From Phoronis australis (lineage: Eukaryota > Phoronida > Phoronidae), in assembly GCA_002633005.1 (NCBI GenBank), contig NMRA01000058.1:760735-812773 (forward strand): a DNA stretch of 52,039 nucleotides, given 5' to 3'. How positions within the stretch are numbered: position 1 is the stretch's first letter; the number at the start of each line of letters is the position of its first letter. Shown here piece by piece: positions 11,147 through 26,100 of the stretch. A program made the translations under genes and the position numbers. The notes beneath the pieces were generated by a model, which saw only the letters and a list, made by a program, of their open reading frames with translations, searched no databases and was not told the DNA's origin.

Positions 11147-14100
11147 CTGTGTAAAATAAGCGTTTTGTATTATCACAAATACTAAAAATATATAATTCAT
11201 AAGACGAAACATTACACTGGCTGTAGGCTAAACTGTTGGTGCATTTCACAAAAATTGTCAAACACGCATTCGGCAGACTACCTGCAAGTGAGATGACGGT
11301 GAATTCCAAATTAGGTTCCCCTAACTTTTTCATGTTTTAAGCACCTTAAAACATGGTAAAGATTGTTTGCTACGAGCCCATGATAATGTTGAACTACTAT
11401 CTTTCGCCCATACTACCTTTCATACAGAACAGCTGGCTAGAGAACTGAGTGGAATGCGAAGTTTTAAGAGAGAAACTGTGACCCAGGTTCGTCGTAACGT
11501 TGATCGACTGCATGGTCTAATAAACAAATGATTTCTTGACAGTGTTCCTAAACAGAAGTCAGGGCCTTAGAAAAAACAACACAGAGAAGTTTAAAAATAG
11601 TATTATTTGTCCAGCCAAACTTCCTAAATTAACGCTTGCATCCGTCGGTAGGCTATTGTTCTGAGACAACCAAAGCGTGCCAACCGAATATAAATAAACA
11701 GCTACTTTGAAACAAAGGAAAACACGGACACACGCCCACACACCACGTGGCTCAGAAGAAATAACATTGTTTTAAGAGCCAAGCTTGAAAACAAACTCGC
11801 AGATCGTCCATGTTATTGCTGTTGGTGCGGCAACTACTACGAACTCGTGATCAACTCCAAGTTGCTTTTGTAAATAAATCTTACACTTATAATGTACATC
11901 CGATTGTCATTTAAACGGAAACTCAATGTTTTTAAGAGCCAGGCTTGAAAACAAATTCTCAGATCGTCCATGTTTTTGTTGTTGGTGCGGCAACTACTAC
12001 GAACTCGTGATCAACTCCAAGTTGCTCTTATAAATAAATCTTACACTTATAATGTACATCCGATTGTCATTCATACGGAAACTCAATCCCTTTTCAGGAG
12101 CCATTTTTTCGAATGAAGACATTTCCGGAAAATGGCCTTTACGTGAGGCTCATTCACTATTTAGGCCGGAAAAGACTGGCGTTTATGTAACCATCTTGGA
12201 ACTGTTTTGATCGATTTTTCCTCGCAATAAATAAGAATTTACGCTACTGTGCGTTGAACAACTACTAGGGTAGACCCTTACGACACCGTGAATTTTGACA
12301 TAAGCGGTATTAACCCATTACTTTCTGTCAAAACAAGTTTTGATTTAGGTCATGTGCGGTTATAAAATCTGTCTCGTCGTGTTCCTTACTATGTTTAGAG
12401 GTGATATCGCGCAGTTCGTTAATTTTTCAAGGCAAGTTCATAAAAGTTCAGGTCATGGCGTGCTCTGGAATTTTATGCGCGTGGTTTGAGGTAATTACGA
12501 TAAAAGAACGACTGCGCAACGGGAAATCATGTGACAGAGAGTACGTCTCTACGTTTTTTGTGATTTCGTCACAAAGTTCTTCAAAACGTCTGCGAGACTA
12601 AGAGTTTTCGTCATTTTTTGTTTTAGTAACCGTGTCCGTTCGGCGTAGCATTTTACGTAGCCTACCCCCACCAAGCGGACTTATACTGGACTGGAGTAAC
12701 AAGAGCAGGTTCAGATCATGTCCTGGGTGATGAGCGAGTATCTTGCGATTTTAGTGAGATCACGCTAAGCTGTTAGTGGGTTGCTACTGTTCACAACCAT
12801 CTAGCGCACAAAACTGAGAGAAAATATTGACGTTAGTGACAATTTCCACTTGGAAAACAGTGAATACTTCGCTAATTTTCTATAGGCCTAAAATCGAGGT
12901 GCGTTCGCACGTGTAGTGCGAATGTCGCGCAGTGATTTTCTTGCGCGATCGACTACACTCTTGGTCACGTGACTTCCCTTCACGTCCAGCGCAAAGCCTA
13001 CTCTTACACTCTGTACTGCTACATCGAACGCCAGGACACTCGGAATCTCGTAGTCCTAAGCAATGTGGCATTTCGTTTACCTACCGTCAGTGACCAATTT
13101 CTTGTTGTTATGAGTCCATTCGATTTTAGCAATGTTCCCCAACACTTCACAGTAGAGCTCTGAAACAATGGCGGTGTCACTTGCTGCATCATTCAATTTA
13201 AAAACAAACGCAATAAGTAAAAATTGACATCAAGACGAAACAAGTGTCAAATGTTTCACAAGCCAAAACAACTTACTCGTCGGATAAGAACTAAAAAAGA
13301 ATCTCCTTGAATGATTTGTTTGAAACATACATTTACTTCGCAAGGCCGTAGAAGCAAAACGTTATAGGAATGAGAGAACTCCAATTACGGCGTGATATGA
13401 ATTCTGAAATTTGAACGCAGATGATGTGCTAAAGAAAACTAGATTTCAACTTAAAGACTAACAGTTGTGATACGGTATTGACAAGTCACCAAATCTACAA
13501 ACTGACTGCACAAAAGAGACGAATTTTGGTGATATAGTGATAATAGCATGGGCGGCGCAGTACTGAAAAAAGTGGGGGGCTAAAACCCCCTCAGGCCCCT
13601 GTGGTGCATCGCCTATAGACCATGCGCGGCGTAGCACTGAAAAAAAGTGGGGGCCCCCTAAGGTGCGCCGCCCATGAATAGTCGTAACACACGTGACACT
13701 CACCGATAAACTCGATAGGTTCTGATTCGTACGATTCATTGATAGAGTCCCGACACCTCCATATCATAATATCTGTGCCCAAAATCTTTAAATAACGACG
13801 GACTTGCTGCAAAAACACAAAACAACAAACTAATCGTAAATTGCAAACAAAGTTTGTTTGTGGCAATGAATGTAGACTTAGTGTTTGAAAATATGACAGC
13901 GATTGCCAGAAATTTGATATTAGATATTCTAGCCACGATGAATTCGCGGACAAGACTGGTTTACCCACTTTGGTCGTAGTTAGGCAGAGAGATATCTTAG
14001 GGAAGTGTGTTAATCTGTAAATTATGTATCTCCTGTATTTATCTGGAGCTAATTTGTCATGAACATTAACCAAGGGTACAACCTGAGAACATCCAAGAAT

Positions 14101-17100
14101 CTAAAGATTGTAAAATCCAGAACAAAGTGTTACGAAACAAACTCCGTATCAAGTAACGAAGCTATACTTTTCAGGTTAGCAAAAAAGCGATCTGGTCGAC
14201 ACCCATTGTCTACATGCTCTTTGAAATCTGGAGGGTGTGGCCATTCTGATTGTGTTGTCTGCTGGTGCCTAGCAGTTGCATGCGAGTCGTGGTTTTGGGT
14301 TCAAAACTGCTAATTTTGTGTATTTTGTTCCGTTTTTGGCATGGTCAGCTAGGTTTGCCGTAAGTATAAAAGCAAAAGAGACGCACTTTGAATACAAGTT
14401 TCTTTAGACGGTAAGAAAGTTTTTTGTATGGTCAGTACCTGCATATGTTTCATATTTTGTGGTTTTGTTGTAGAAAAGAAATGAACTGCTTTCCCTCAGG
14501 GGAAACAAAAATGAGGAAAAATGTTGAGTGCCACCTAAATAAATGGTATCGTGTCATATCGTACACCACGTTACGATATCTTCGTTGACGACAGCGTCAT
14601 CTAACGATAATTCCATTGTCTGTTAACTGTCGAAACTAATGGGAACGCTCAAGTTAACTTCGCAGTTTACGTCGACGTTTCGCTAGTGCTGAATTTAACT
14701 TGATGAGAAAAGGTCTTTAAATTTGCTGGACACGGGTTTGGCTTATAAGATGGCTAAAATTCAAATTAGACCGATTTTATATGTTATACATCGAAACGAA
14801 TCAGGATCTTTGTCGTGTTCGGGTACAAAAAGTCCACAAATCCGCTGTCTTTGTATTCTCTTCAATAATCGCGGAAATATTTAACTGGAGTCTCCGAAAA
14901 AATCTGAAACAATTATTAATCAAATGCCAAAATCTGAAAAAAATTTTTATCAAATGCTAATGACGCTTGAACTCGCGCTTGAACTTGCGCCCGTATATTT
15001 GATCATTTGTGATTCATTGCCTTTCAACAACAACATCGCTTGTGATCTACCTAACGATGTTGGGACAATATCACCGAAAGAGGGAGACCTCCACTGACCG
15101 AGTTAGTCAATATAGAAAAGACGAATGAAGCCGGGGACATTGTACACCGAGAAAAGACAGTAACAATATGGCGATCGAAAGGTTGAATGCTCTTTGGCCA
15201 CAGCGGGAAAAACTGGATGTGAAAACGAACACAGCTAACATGCCATTAGATTTTATGTTGGATTGAATGGACGTGGTAATTTTCAGAACCCTAAAGCTAA
15301 ACAGCGGCAAAATGCAGCTTTAAACGTGCGAGAAAACTCTAATCTAGTTTCAGTTCCAAATATTTCAAAATTAATCTGATATGTTAAAGATCAAGGATTC
15401 GCCAACTACATTTTGGTGTAGACGGGTTACAAATGCTATCAAATTGAACTAACTTGCCTAGGTTTTGTGGTTCTTTGTCATTCACATTATTTGAAAACAA
15501 GTGTGTTGAAGGTTGATGGAGTTTGGTAAAAAACAACCAATCATCGAACAGTTGAAAATCAGGTGATATCAGTGTTCAAAATGGTAGCCTCGGAGAAAGA
15601 GCTATATGGTATGAAGCAAGGCATTCGTTGAAAAATAACCACACACCACAATGCATTTTTCCTTCACGCGCGGGTCTTGGGTGTGCCAAGGGAGGCCCGA
15701 TCGCAATTTCCGGAGAACATACGTTGGAGGCAGTTAAAAACAGAGTTCCGTAGATGCAAGAATCCCGCTAACGAAGCGAGTGCGATCACGTGCTTCACTT
15801 GTAATACGTGGCGATATCTCGCAAAATCTTGCGTGTTGTTGCGTTTTCATGAGTTTCTCGCCTCTACGGAACGCACGCCAGCGTCTGCAAACATAACCTT
15901 GGTAGTTTGCCAAGACCCATGGCGACACGGAAACACGCTGTAGCAAACGACCCGAATTCAGCATCATGCCAATATATTTTCTTATTGCAAATTTAATGTT
16001 ATTTCAGACCATTTCGTATAATCGCAAAAGGCGTAATATGTAAAGATACAGTGATAATATTCTGTGCACATTCTAAATTTGTCTAATTGTTATGGACAGG
16101 TAATTTTGGATGTGCGTTCTTAAAATTCATGTACGCGGCAGAAATGCTCTAAAATCTAGTACTAAAAATCATTACCTGGAAGCATTGCAAACACGCTGTG
16201 TGATTTATCATCTCTCTAAATGTTACGTAATTCACAAGGAAAGAATAATGTGCTCTCATCGTTTGACCAACGGTCACTAACCGCTCTCATAAGGAGTCAA
16301 GTTTTGGTTTCACGTACAGCTAGGTTGCATATTTACAGAAGTTGTAGAGGACGAATACGAATCAGAACCCCAAGACTGAATTTAAAACTAGATTAAATTA
16401 TACCGACAGCATACTTCGAGAACGTTCCGTGGTGTAAGCAACCGTGGTTGTTTTGTGCATGCGTGCACCTAGCCTTTAATATGAGGGCTCGAATTTCTGA
16501 CAAAGTGGACATTTTGCTAAAAAAACGGGAGGACTTAAAAAAACGGGGTACCACCTTCAGAACTGTGAGTCTCCGCCTTTTTAGTGGACTTTTGTTTCAT
16601 TTTCTCGGACTTTTTGTTTTTCTGAGGCTGATCTTTTACCCACTTCGCTAAATGGGGGGCTCGTTTGATATCTGTGCACGGAGTTCGACATGTTTGATGC
16701 GTGCGCTTCCTTCTTTGACTCGCTGAGTCCACGAGATGTCTCATGTCGTTATAGTGACGGACGCCTGTCATTTCCTGCCTCGTATGTACAGCGAATATTT
16801 ACCTTAACGGCACTAGCCAATTGCGAAACAAAATTATCTCACTGGGTTACCGAGACGAGTGGAGGAGACAAGTGGGTTCCATCTAAATAAAGCAGAAGAG
16901 TAAATGTCTTTTGACTCGTTTTTCAAGGCGGGTATTGCAACTTTTCGTATTTCCTCTGTTCAGACGTTCAATACACTTTTGCCGGTCTAAAAGACTTTGC
17001 TATATGGGCGCACATGTTTAAGTCTAGTCGGTAAATGATCGGCAAAACAAAGGTTTTAAAATAACAAAATTAATGTAGAACGTACACTCATTCAAAATTG

Positions 17101-20100
17101 TCGATGAGTCCGTGTATGTCATAAGTAAGGACTGGACAGTACATGAGCGCACTCGGGGGGGGGGGGNGGGGGGGGGGGGTGCTCGGAGGGCTCAAACGAG
17201 CCGCCCTCCAACTGGGCCAAAAAGGTCTGCCCCAATGAAACAAAAAATCCGAGCAAACGAGATAAAAGTCCACACAGTCCACAGGAATTCGGCGTGGATG
17301 CACAATTTATAGGCCTGAACCTTTTTAGTCCTCGTTGATTTTTTCAGTAAAAGATCCGCATACCGAAAAATTCGGTTCCCCCTATATTTTAGACTGGGTG
17401 CGCGCATGCAGTAATATGTCAAAAATGAAGTAACCTCACAATTTGTCTCACAGAATTAGATGAAAACAGGTTTTCAACAAAAACAACAGTGTTTTTATGA
17501 TAACTTTGCGCCTAATCAACTCTCATCGGTTTTGCTGACGGGTTTTAAAACACCAAAGCTGAAATACGGGAGAATAAATACTCTTAAAGTGTCGTCCTGT
17601 TTTCATTGCCATTGGAATTCAGAGATCGTTAAAACATAGATAATTTAATTATAGTATGGGTACACTTTTCAATTTCTTACACCTGTCCATGCCAAGAATT
17701 CAACGTGTCAAAGAAAGACTGCGCATCGCATACGGGACCAGTTAAAACGAACTAATTAAAAACGCGTAGTTGAACAATGACGATGACGTTAACACACGCA
17801 CTATCAGCTTTCAACTCTTAAACGTGTTTTTTCGTGGAGGTTACGGAAGTTTGGATTTTCAGGGCACCTAGATATCCACTCCCGCGGATCACTCGGGCCT
17901 GCCCCTGCACAAAATTCTTCTCAAATACACGCTATTCCCCTCTCACGGACGCACATTCCTCTCTTCCGCACCACTTGGCTGCGTCTCACGAGCATATTTC
18001 TTTGCTCGCTCACAGACCAACCCTTCCCCCGCGCATAATTCCATGTCCCCGAAAGCTATTCTATACCTTCCGGCTTAGCACGCCGTTCTCTTTTCTCGCG
18101 CCACTTTGAATAATCTGATATAAACTCTCTGTACACAAACCAACTGAAAAGTCTTTACTAGTAAACGCATTCTCGCCATTTTTCAATTATTCATTTTAAA
18201 CAGTATCACTTCCCAACTTATGCCTGTAATCGACAAAAATGAGAAGAAAAGTCACCTATTCATCTAGTGACGATGTTTGTCAAGGATACAGGGAAATTGT
18301 TATTGAACCCACTTTGCGCGCATCAATACATCGGTAAACAGGCCAACTCATTTGAAATAAACATGAGCAACAAGGGCGCAGCGATGAGTAATGAACATGT
18401 TACGAGGAGCTCGGCTAAAACATTACTAAATTTACTTTAACTACGATATTCCACCGACTTACATCGCATAAGTCCGTCACCTCGATCGATGACTTTGTCC
18501 GTGATTAGGTAACAAGCGTTCGCCTCCAGCAAGCAATAATGAGCGGGACCAGGGTTGCTCTGTCCGTGAGCAAAGAAATAAGTCCATGATACATAAAAAC
18601 TGGTACTGTAGGGGGTAGTATGAGTGTAGAGCAGCGTGCATGAGAGAATTTTTTTAAAGTCTAGGGCCCTGATTTTGGTTATAGTTTGCTAGACACGTAG
18701 CGATTGCTTTGATGCCCCGCTCTCGCGCTGAAAAGTCGCATAAATCGATCAAATCACAGGCGTACATTTTTCAAAAGAAAACTCATCGCGAAAAATGTGA
18801 TGTAATGAGAAAACCAAGGGACGCCCCTTTCACTCGATCACTATACAACAATCTGCTACTGCCGTATTTTTCACTCTATAACTTTCAATAGCGGAGTCAC
18901 GTTTGAAATGAAAACTGTTCAGTAATTCATCTCAAACGTTGCCTGAGGTTGTTGGTCCACAAAGTCGAAAGACACACTAGAAAACACACGGGTGGTAAAA
19001 CTTGACATGGATAGTTTGTTGTTGTTATTGTAAGGACAGGTTCGGGTCGGCAGGTGCCTTGGGCACCCAACACCGGGCTCGCGAACCACCGACATCAGTG
19101 TTCAGAACGAATGAAGCGCCTGACCGCATTGGCATCCTACTTTGTTGGAGTCTTCGACGGGAGGTGGGCGCCATTCTGATCAAAACACGGGAGTCCTGTG
19201 TCACACTTGAAGGTGCGAGAGGAAACGAATTCTGGCAGGAGAAACCATCGAAGAAACATAATCATAGCACAATATATTCTGCATTCATACTTTCAACTAC
19301 CAAGCCCAAGGTGATAAAATGTAATTATCTTAGTAAACTTTACAGAGAATTTCAATGCCTTATGTTCGCAAAACATTTCTACGGCAATGTATCAGTTACC
19401 ACTTTGTCACTGAAGTGTTTAGTCTTCTTATACATTTTAATGAGTTTTCGCTAATTAATTTTTACAAGACATCCGGTAGCCAAATGTCTGCGTTTCAAAA
19501 CTAAACGGTCACGGACACTCCCGCGCTGCCTGCAAACCATGCCTTTGTTTTGTCGTCTCCCTCAGCCAGTACAAAAATAGACAAACGACAAGCAAGAATA
19601 ACAATACCGGTAATACAAAAACCAATGACCGAGATTTGTTTATGTATACTGCTATTATAGTATGCTAGACTACCTCAGCAGATGTATCGGATCATATGGT
19701 ACACAGGCACAGTGTTTCCGGGAATATCTTTTTTCTCCTGACTGCAGCTGACGTATCTGTTAAGGAGGAAATCCTACTTACTTCAATCAAAAGATGAAAT
19801 ACTGACAGTTTGCGGAAATTTTTAGGACTGGGTTGATTTCAGTCAAGTCTATTTTCTTTCTGTTTTAATTGAAAAGAAGTCTCTGGCACGAGCTACAGAG
19901 AAGCGATTTCGGCCTCCAATTAATTTCGCATTCATTATTTAAGTCCAACAGAGTGAATACAAAACTTCCGTTCCGTAACGGTGGTGAATGTGGTTTAATT
20001 CAAAATAATAGAATTCAACGGACGATTTCGAGTAGAGACCATATTTTAAATAGAGTTCAGAGACCGTCTCTCAACCCAAACTAGGGAAAACATAACTCTT

Positions 20101-23100
20101 GTTCAACCTCACCCTCACACTCACACACAGTCTATGTCAGCGCGAACATTGGCGACACCCAGCCCTATCGATTACGAGACATGACAAGCAAATTCGTGTT
20201 AAAAACACAACCACCTATGACGACTCTTGTTCATGAAAAGAAAAAAATGTCTCTATTTTCAAGAAATGTTATTTTATCAGGGAAGGGCAGGCACCCACGA
20301 TAACCCCCGCTCGTAATTGATTTAGTCGGCTATTCTTCAATTCCGTTATTGCCGACAGGCGGACAACTGTAAGACTCTTGTAAATATCGCTTAACATTTT
20401 CGATTGGCCAAGCACAAAAACGACAACAGTGAGCAAAGAAGATGGCGGTACTTTCATATCATACTGACAATAAGGTAACCTTCAACTTTCAGTGTCCAAT
20501 GACACAACGACAGTGCAGGCTTTCAGTTTTATTTCTGAGCAAAAAGGTAACACTCGGTGCGTTTTGCCTCTAATCTTATTGTAAGCACCAATTAAAAAAA
20601 CTACGCAAGTGTTTTACATAGAAAAACATTTACAAAATGTGTTCAAAGTCAAAATCTCTTTCAACACATGCACGAATGCAAAAAAATGTCAAGGGTTAGG
20701 CTCACAAAAGCACCCTAGGGATATTGACGCAAGTATCGACTTTCATTCGCGCTCATTTTGCACCGGTCGTTTAAGCGCTATCACATTTTTGCTTTGAGAA
20801 CATTTAAACTACTTATTACAGGAACATCGATGTTTTTGTTTAGCAATTTAGAATCCCGTCGTTTTCAATTGGCTTCGCCACATGAAGAGTTTCACAGCAA
20901 TTGCGATGTACTCTTGTCGATTTTAGAACGCTTGTAAGTAAATTGTCGACAGGTATAGACGAATTAAAATATGGCTCGGTTGTAGATAGCTATGATCCGG
21001 TTGTCATAAGTCCAGCATTGCACTGTGATGATTTCAGACTTCGCAATTTGTGTTTACGAATACGTGCAGGCTACCTGAATACGTCAGAGTGCTTCAAATT
21101 GGATAGATTAAAAATCCCACATTTAAGATATCGCAATTTCTGGACAAACTTAAATGATGCTAAACCTCGAATGAGTTTGGAGAATCGCTGAGTGCAATGT
21201 AAATGACCGTTCACATGCACAACGGGGAATATCCGTTAGATGTCGCTTTAAACATTACTGCGTACATCGGGAAGACAATAATTGAAAAACCATTTTGCCT
21301 CAATTGCAAATCCAGACCATAACGTTTACAGCCTGAAATTAATTGTACTTAATTCAGTTTCTCAGTTTCGAAGAGTTTAAAAAGTCTAATGCGCTATAGA
21401 TTAGAAGGTTATCTTAGTAAGAAAAACTGAAAGAATTTGTCTTCTTTGAACAGAAGCGTCAAATCAGATGCGTCGAAAAAATCAACACCAGCAATGTGTT
21501 AATTATACTAAATAAAATGAGTGTACAAACAAACGTTCACCATTTCTTTCTACGCTTTTAGGAATCAGAATAAACACCTTATTTTGGATTCTAGTTGCAA
21601 TTCAGGTAAAACTGCGTTAGAATTGAATAGCGGTTGGTGGTTCAATATGGGTTGCAGAGGAAAACAATTAGCTGAAGACATGGTGGTGCGTGGCGGCTGT
21701 GTCGCCTGGGATGTTGAGTGTCTGAGCTTCTCAGTTAACACAGACGCTAGTTAATTGTCATTAAAATCTACTGCTTGTAGAGCACAACTGTTGATTTCTT
21801 CTTTCCTAAAAGATCGCGATCTGATTTTTACCTTCTGTTTGCACCCAACCGTGTGCTTCCGCAACCGTAAACAAGACTAGTTACTAAAACTGTTTCACTG
21901 TGAATTTGTACTGTAAAAACTGGTGTGACGATCACGCGTATTATCAAAGACCGTGTCGTGTTTTATCGCCACGGTGTTTGAAATGCGACAGTTGAACGAA
22001 TGAAACATCATATTAGGAATTCGATTTAAAATCACTTAGTTGATTTCTTGAGGCAATCTGACCAACGCGTGCAAGCAGATTAGGGAAATTGCTCTTGTGA
22101 CGGCATTCTACTTCGCCACTTCCCGGCCATTTGCGTAACACGTTCAAAGAAGATACCCGCGAGAGATGGTTCAGCTCAGCAGAGGGAGGGCAATTATAAT
22201 AGATGGGTAACGAAAGCGCCGTGTTAAATGGCTAGGAAAATATTTTAATTACAGGTCGGACAAGAAATTCTATAGAGCTGAACTGACAGTGGGAAAACAT
22301 CGGATAGTTGTCGGGCGGGAGGTCTGTTTTCATTAGTGAAACCACAAACGGGATCACTGCGATTGTTCCAAATAGAGAGCGATTACATATTCTCAAAAGT
22401 TTAAAGAGTAAACTAGTCTGCATGTCTATTACAATGTGACGATGGTCACATTACGCCCAAAGTTATCAAAATAGCACTGCCCACGACGTCAACTCACTAG
22501 GTGTGAAATTCTTGTTTTTCTTATAACACTCACTTGGTATTTCTGTGAATGGTAATCGTGTTTACAAACAAAACAACTTCAGTGACCCTCCATTACTCCT
22601 AAGTCCTATCAGATGAATTTCTCAATGAATATATCGAAAACCGAAAACGACCGTCTGCGCGCCAACCAATGGTGTTTTCAATTTGCCGCATCCAGCTCAG
22701 AAACATTTAGGAACACCCCGCCTCAATGCTCACGCGTGCTTATACTTTCACGTCAGCCAAATAGAAACGCTTCGCCTTTTTGAAATAATCACGGGACTGC
22801 TCATGAAAAATGAATTTCAACCCTGTTTAAAATTCCCCCTTTTCCTACAGTAATGAGGTCTATTGTCTTGCTTTAATTTTGCCAGTCTTCTTAAAAAATG
22901 AGTCGTGAAATAAGATATTTCTTGCTTTTAATGGTTATAACGTGGTCGGAATAGAGCTCAAAGATGTTCTTTTTGGTTAATAATCCATTTAATCTCGTTA
23001 TATCTCACTTTGAATTTGGTCACGTGTTCCGCCGAAGTAGCGCTCAATATAACTTTTAACTGCTCGTGCCCGTTAGCTGCGTCGAGTATTCTTTCATTTT

Positions 23101-26100
23101 GTGAGACGTAGTTGATGAAAAGTTGAATAATGATAAAGATGCACCTGACGAATTAAAAAGTTCTACAATACAACGAATCCAGAAAATTTCAATAAGGTAT
23201 TGTCTGCTAGGAACAGATTTTCTACTGACGATAGGATTCAATGTGTTGACGAAACGTCAATCCTGTCGAAGAGTTCATATGTTACACCGTACGCTCGCTT
23301 TCGTTTGACTGCTGTCATTGTTAGCCTGCAAATTCCATTTGAATTCGATACTTCAGAAGGAAAGTGTGAATTTGTGGCGAGTCGAGCCCATGTAGTTCGC
23401 TGCTCGTAAAACTAATTGGAGCGGCTCAGCAGGTGCAAATGCCCGTATCACCGTGAGTCGGTAATTAGAAGTATCAAGTACTGACACAAACTCCGCCACC
23501 AGGTCAATAAAGTTACACCAACGTTTTCCACCAGGAGGCGTCACTGAAGAACATCTGGGCCAACAGTGGCGTTCCAAAGTTTTTAGGTCCACGTTTAAAA
23601 TTTCGTGGATTCCACGAATATTAAGTTGCAGTTGCCGCTAGTGAGAATAGTGCATTTTATCACATTTTTATGTAAAACTTCAATATGGACGAGCTCCAAA
23701 TTGTTCCATCACCTCAGTAGACGGTGAAACCTCGACATGGGTAAGATACTCGTTACTGATGTGACAGTTCCATGGTGAAGTTCAAAAGTACCCATGTGAT
23801 GACCCATTTTCAAAATTTCAAAGTACCAGTAATCAATAAGCTAATGATATGTAGAAGTTGTGTTTAAAATCAACCCCCAAATGAGCCCACCGCTAAATTT
23901 CCGCCAGATATCCACCCTCCTCTCAGTTGTCATTGAGTTTCTGACATTAGTCGCCAAATTTACACCCCGCTGCTAGAGTCACCAACTTACATTCCTTCGT
24001 CCTTGAATTTCATTGATTATCCTCTACAGATTTCCTTCGAACCGTTGGTGTTCTTGCTGTAAAAATAGTAAATTTCTTCCTCCCGTTTTTGCATATTGTC
24101 ACGGCACGGTTAGTTTACGTCAAACAGCCAGGTAGGTATATGCGCCGACCAAAACTGAAACCCTGGCTTGAAGGACGAGTCCTAGGCTCTAGAGTGCTAA
24201 AGAACATCGCATGGGGCCAAACTAAATCGATTTCTTGATCCAGTGGCTGTTACTAGACTACATGTACCTTTGAGCATCACGGACACTACACTGATAAATC
24301 TCATAAGCTGGAAATTTGGCATCTATTTGGCCTTACGCATTTCACAGGAAATCGCAAGGAATCGGCAGATTTAGATAACTTTCTGGATTTATTTATAATG
24401 TCATTTAAACATCTTAAAAACTAGGTAACTACTTCAACCCGATGATGCGTATTCAAGTGTAAGAAAGCGCAGCCTTGGTAGTGGTAATACTGCTAAGATT
24501 TAATATAAACCGCGGAATCGCATTCGAGTTATGATCCGCATGTTGTTGCGAAATCTGTTAGAATACTTAACAAAGATAACAACGAGGACATCATCTCACA
24601 CTGTTCGAAGGCTGGCAGTTATGCGCGTATAAATCCCGTTCATCTGTTACGCCGGATAATTAGAATACTAAATATTTATCCAGAAGTAGACAGGGCGCGG
24701 GAAAGTGGGGTGCACTTTCAACTAAAACATTAATTCATAATGACATGAGGCTTAGCGTTAAATCAAGGTGGCAATCTTTTTCATTTTGTTACTTGCTGCG
24801 TTAGGTTCACACTATTGTAGTAGCGGTCTTGTCTTCTTTTGAAATACTCTGCTAAATGACTGTCCATTGCTAGAATCCCTGCGGGCCTCAATTACACACG
24901 CAGGCCCACAAGTCGCCCAGAATATACACAGGTCGCAGCAGACTGTTCTCGCCAAAGCAGCATAAATATTTTGGTTGCAGTAGTTTGTTATGTGATTGCT
25001 TTCATACAAAGCAAGTAGTGCGTTATGAAATACTTTCTTGCAATTACAAATGTTGAAAACGGTCTTTATGGTATATCAGGCGGTTAACAAAATTCCAATC
25101 AATAAAAGAATCGCACGCACATTAGATTCGCTTTTCAACAACATTTAAGTTTCAATAGATTTAACGTCCACATTCCGAGCAAATCATGAACCTCATATCA
25201 TCTTATGTAAAGTAGTTTATGGATTAAATTAAAGCATTCGACATATCAATTTCAGTATAATAGTGTACACATCGGTCAATCACAGTATACGGGGGACTTA
25301 TAATACGGTGCAAAATGAGCCATGCAAATTACAAAGAGGTCACAATTAAAATTTTCTCGCAATACTTTTCCAATTGTAGGTTAATAACATTTGTAATGAG
25401 CTTTAAATGAGAAATCGAATCGTAATTATAATTACTTCTGTCTTTTTCAGACTTCAACAAGGGAGTATACAATTTTGCTCAGTTGGACGCTGAAGCTCTT
25501 CGGCTTTCTAAAGCAGCATAATATAACGTACCATGATCCGAGTGGGAGATTGGGTTGGGTTCCGTAGACGAAAGAAACTCGCGAAAACACACGACCACAC
25601 AAGTCTTCACGAGGAACGACCATGGATTACGGAAGTACCGCGAGATCACACTAGCTTTTCTTGCGATTGATTCTTCGGAATTCAGCTTGGCCCTGCGTTC
25701 CGTAGAGCAAAGTTCTTGCGAGAAAAGTGATGCTATGTCTCATTGAATTGTGAATATGGATATGAAGCACTAGTTTACAAACAACACCCGGGTCGTCCGA
25801 TGTGCCGAAAACCATTCGAGAACCAGTTACCATTACAATCCCGCGAAAGTCTCATTTTGCGAGACTATTTTTATGTACATCAGGTAATACTTCATCGTTA
25901 CCCTAACGAAACAAGGCACAAATATTATTATTTTTTATTTCACTATCAAATATCGATTGCGTACTATTTGGAATTGTTATCTTTTTACATGTTAACACTT
26001 TTTAAGTGTATCAGTTGTGGTGTTATCTTTATTTACATTTTATTTACAAATTGTTTCTTTGATCCTGATTATACTTGTACACGCAGTTCTCCAGCAAGTC

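Larger units (their letters stand above)
11147..13703 (-). other. Intron 2 of the Ig gene
   Basis: This 2557-bp GT-AG intron is in phase 1. It holds a 160-bp tandem duplication (11769-12088) and a MITE next to the donor (13547-13676). The stretch between them, 12.1-13.5 kb, has only chance-length ORFs. I see no exon-like segment there. Confidence 0.7.

Noticed and set aside
18500-19150. Possible tRNA-derived SINE fragments (plus strand near 18515, minus strand near 19070)
   Set aside because: Box B-like words such as GGTTCGCGAGCC are present, but no complete A/B box spacing or cloverleaf could be drawn.
19002-19454. 150-codon plus-strand ORF
   Set aside because: No domain, signal peptide or splice support; its GC-rich first part looks like a degraded repeat with tRNA-like fragments.
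23353-23592. 79-codon minus-strand ORF with WPRCSSVTPPGGKRW
   Set aside because: No domain recognised and no splice context; likely chance.
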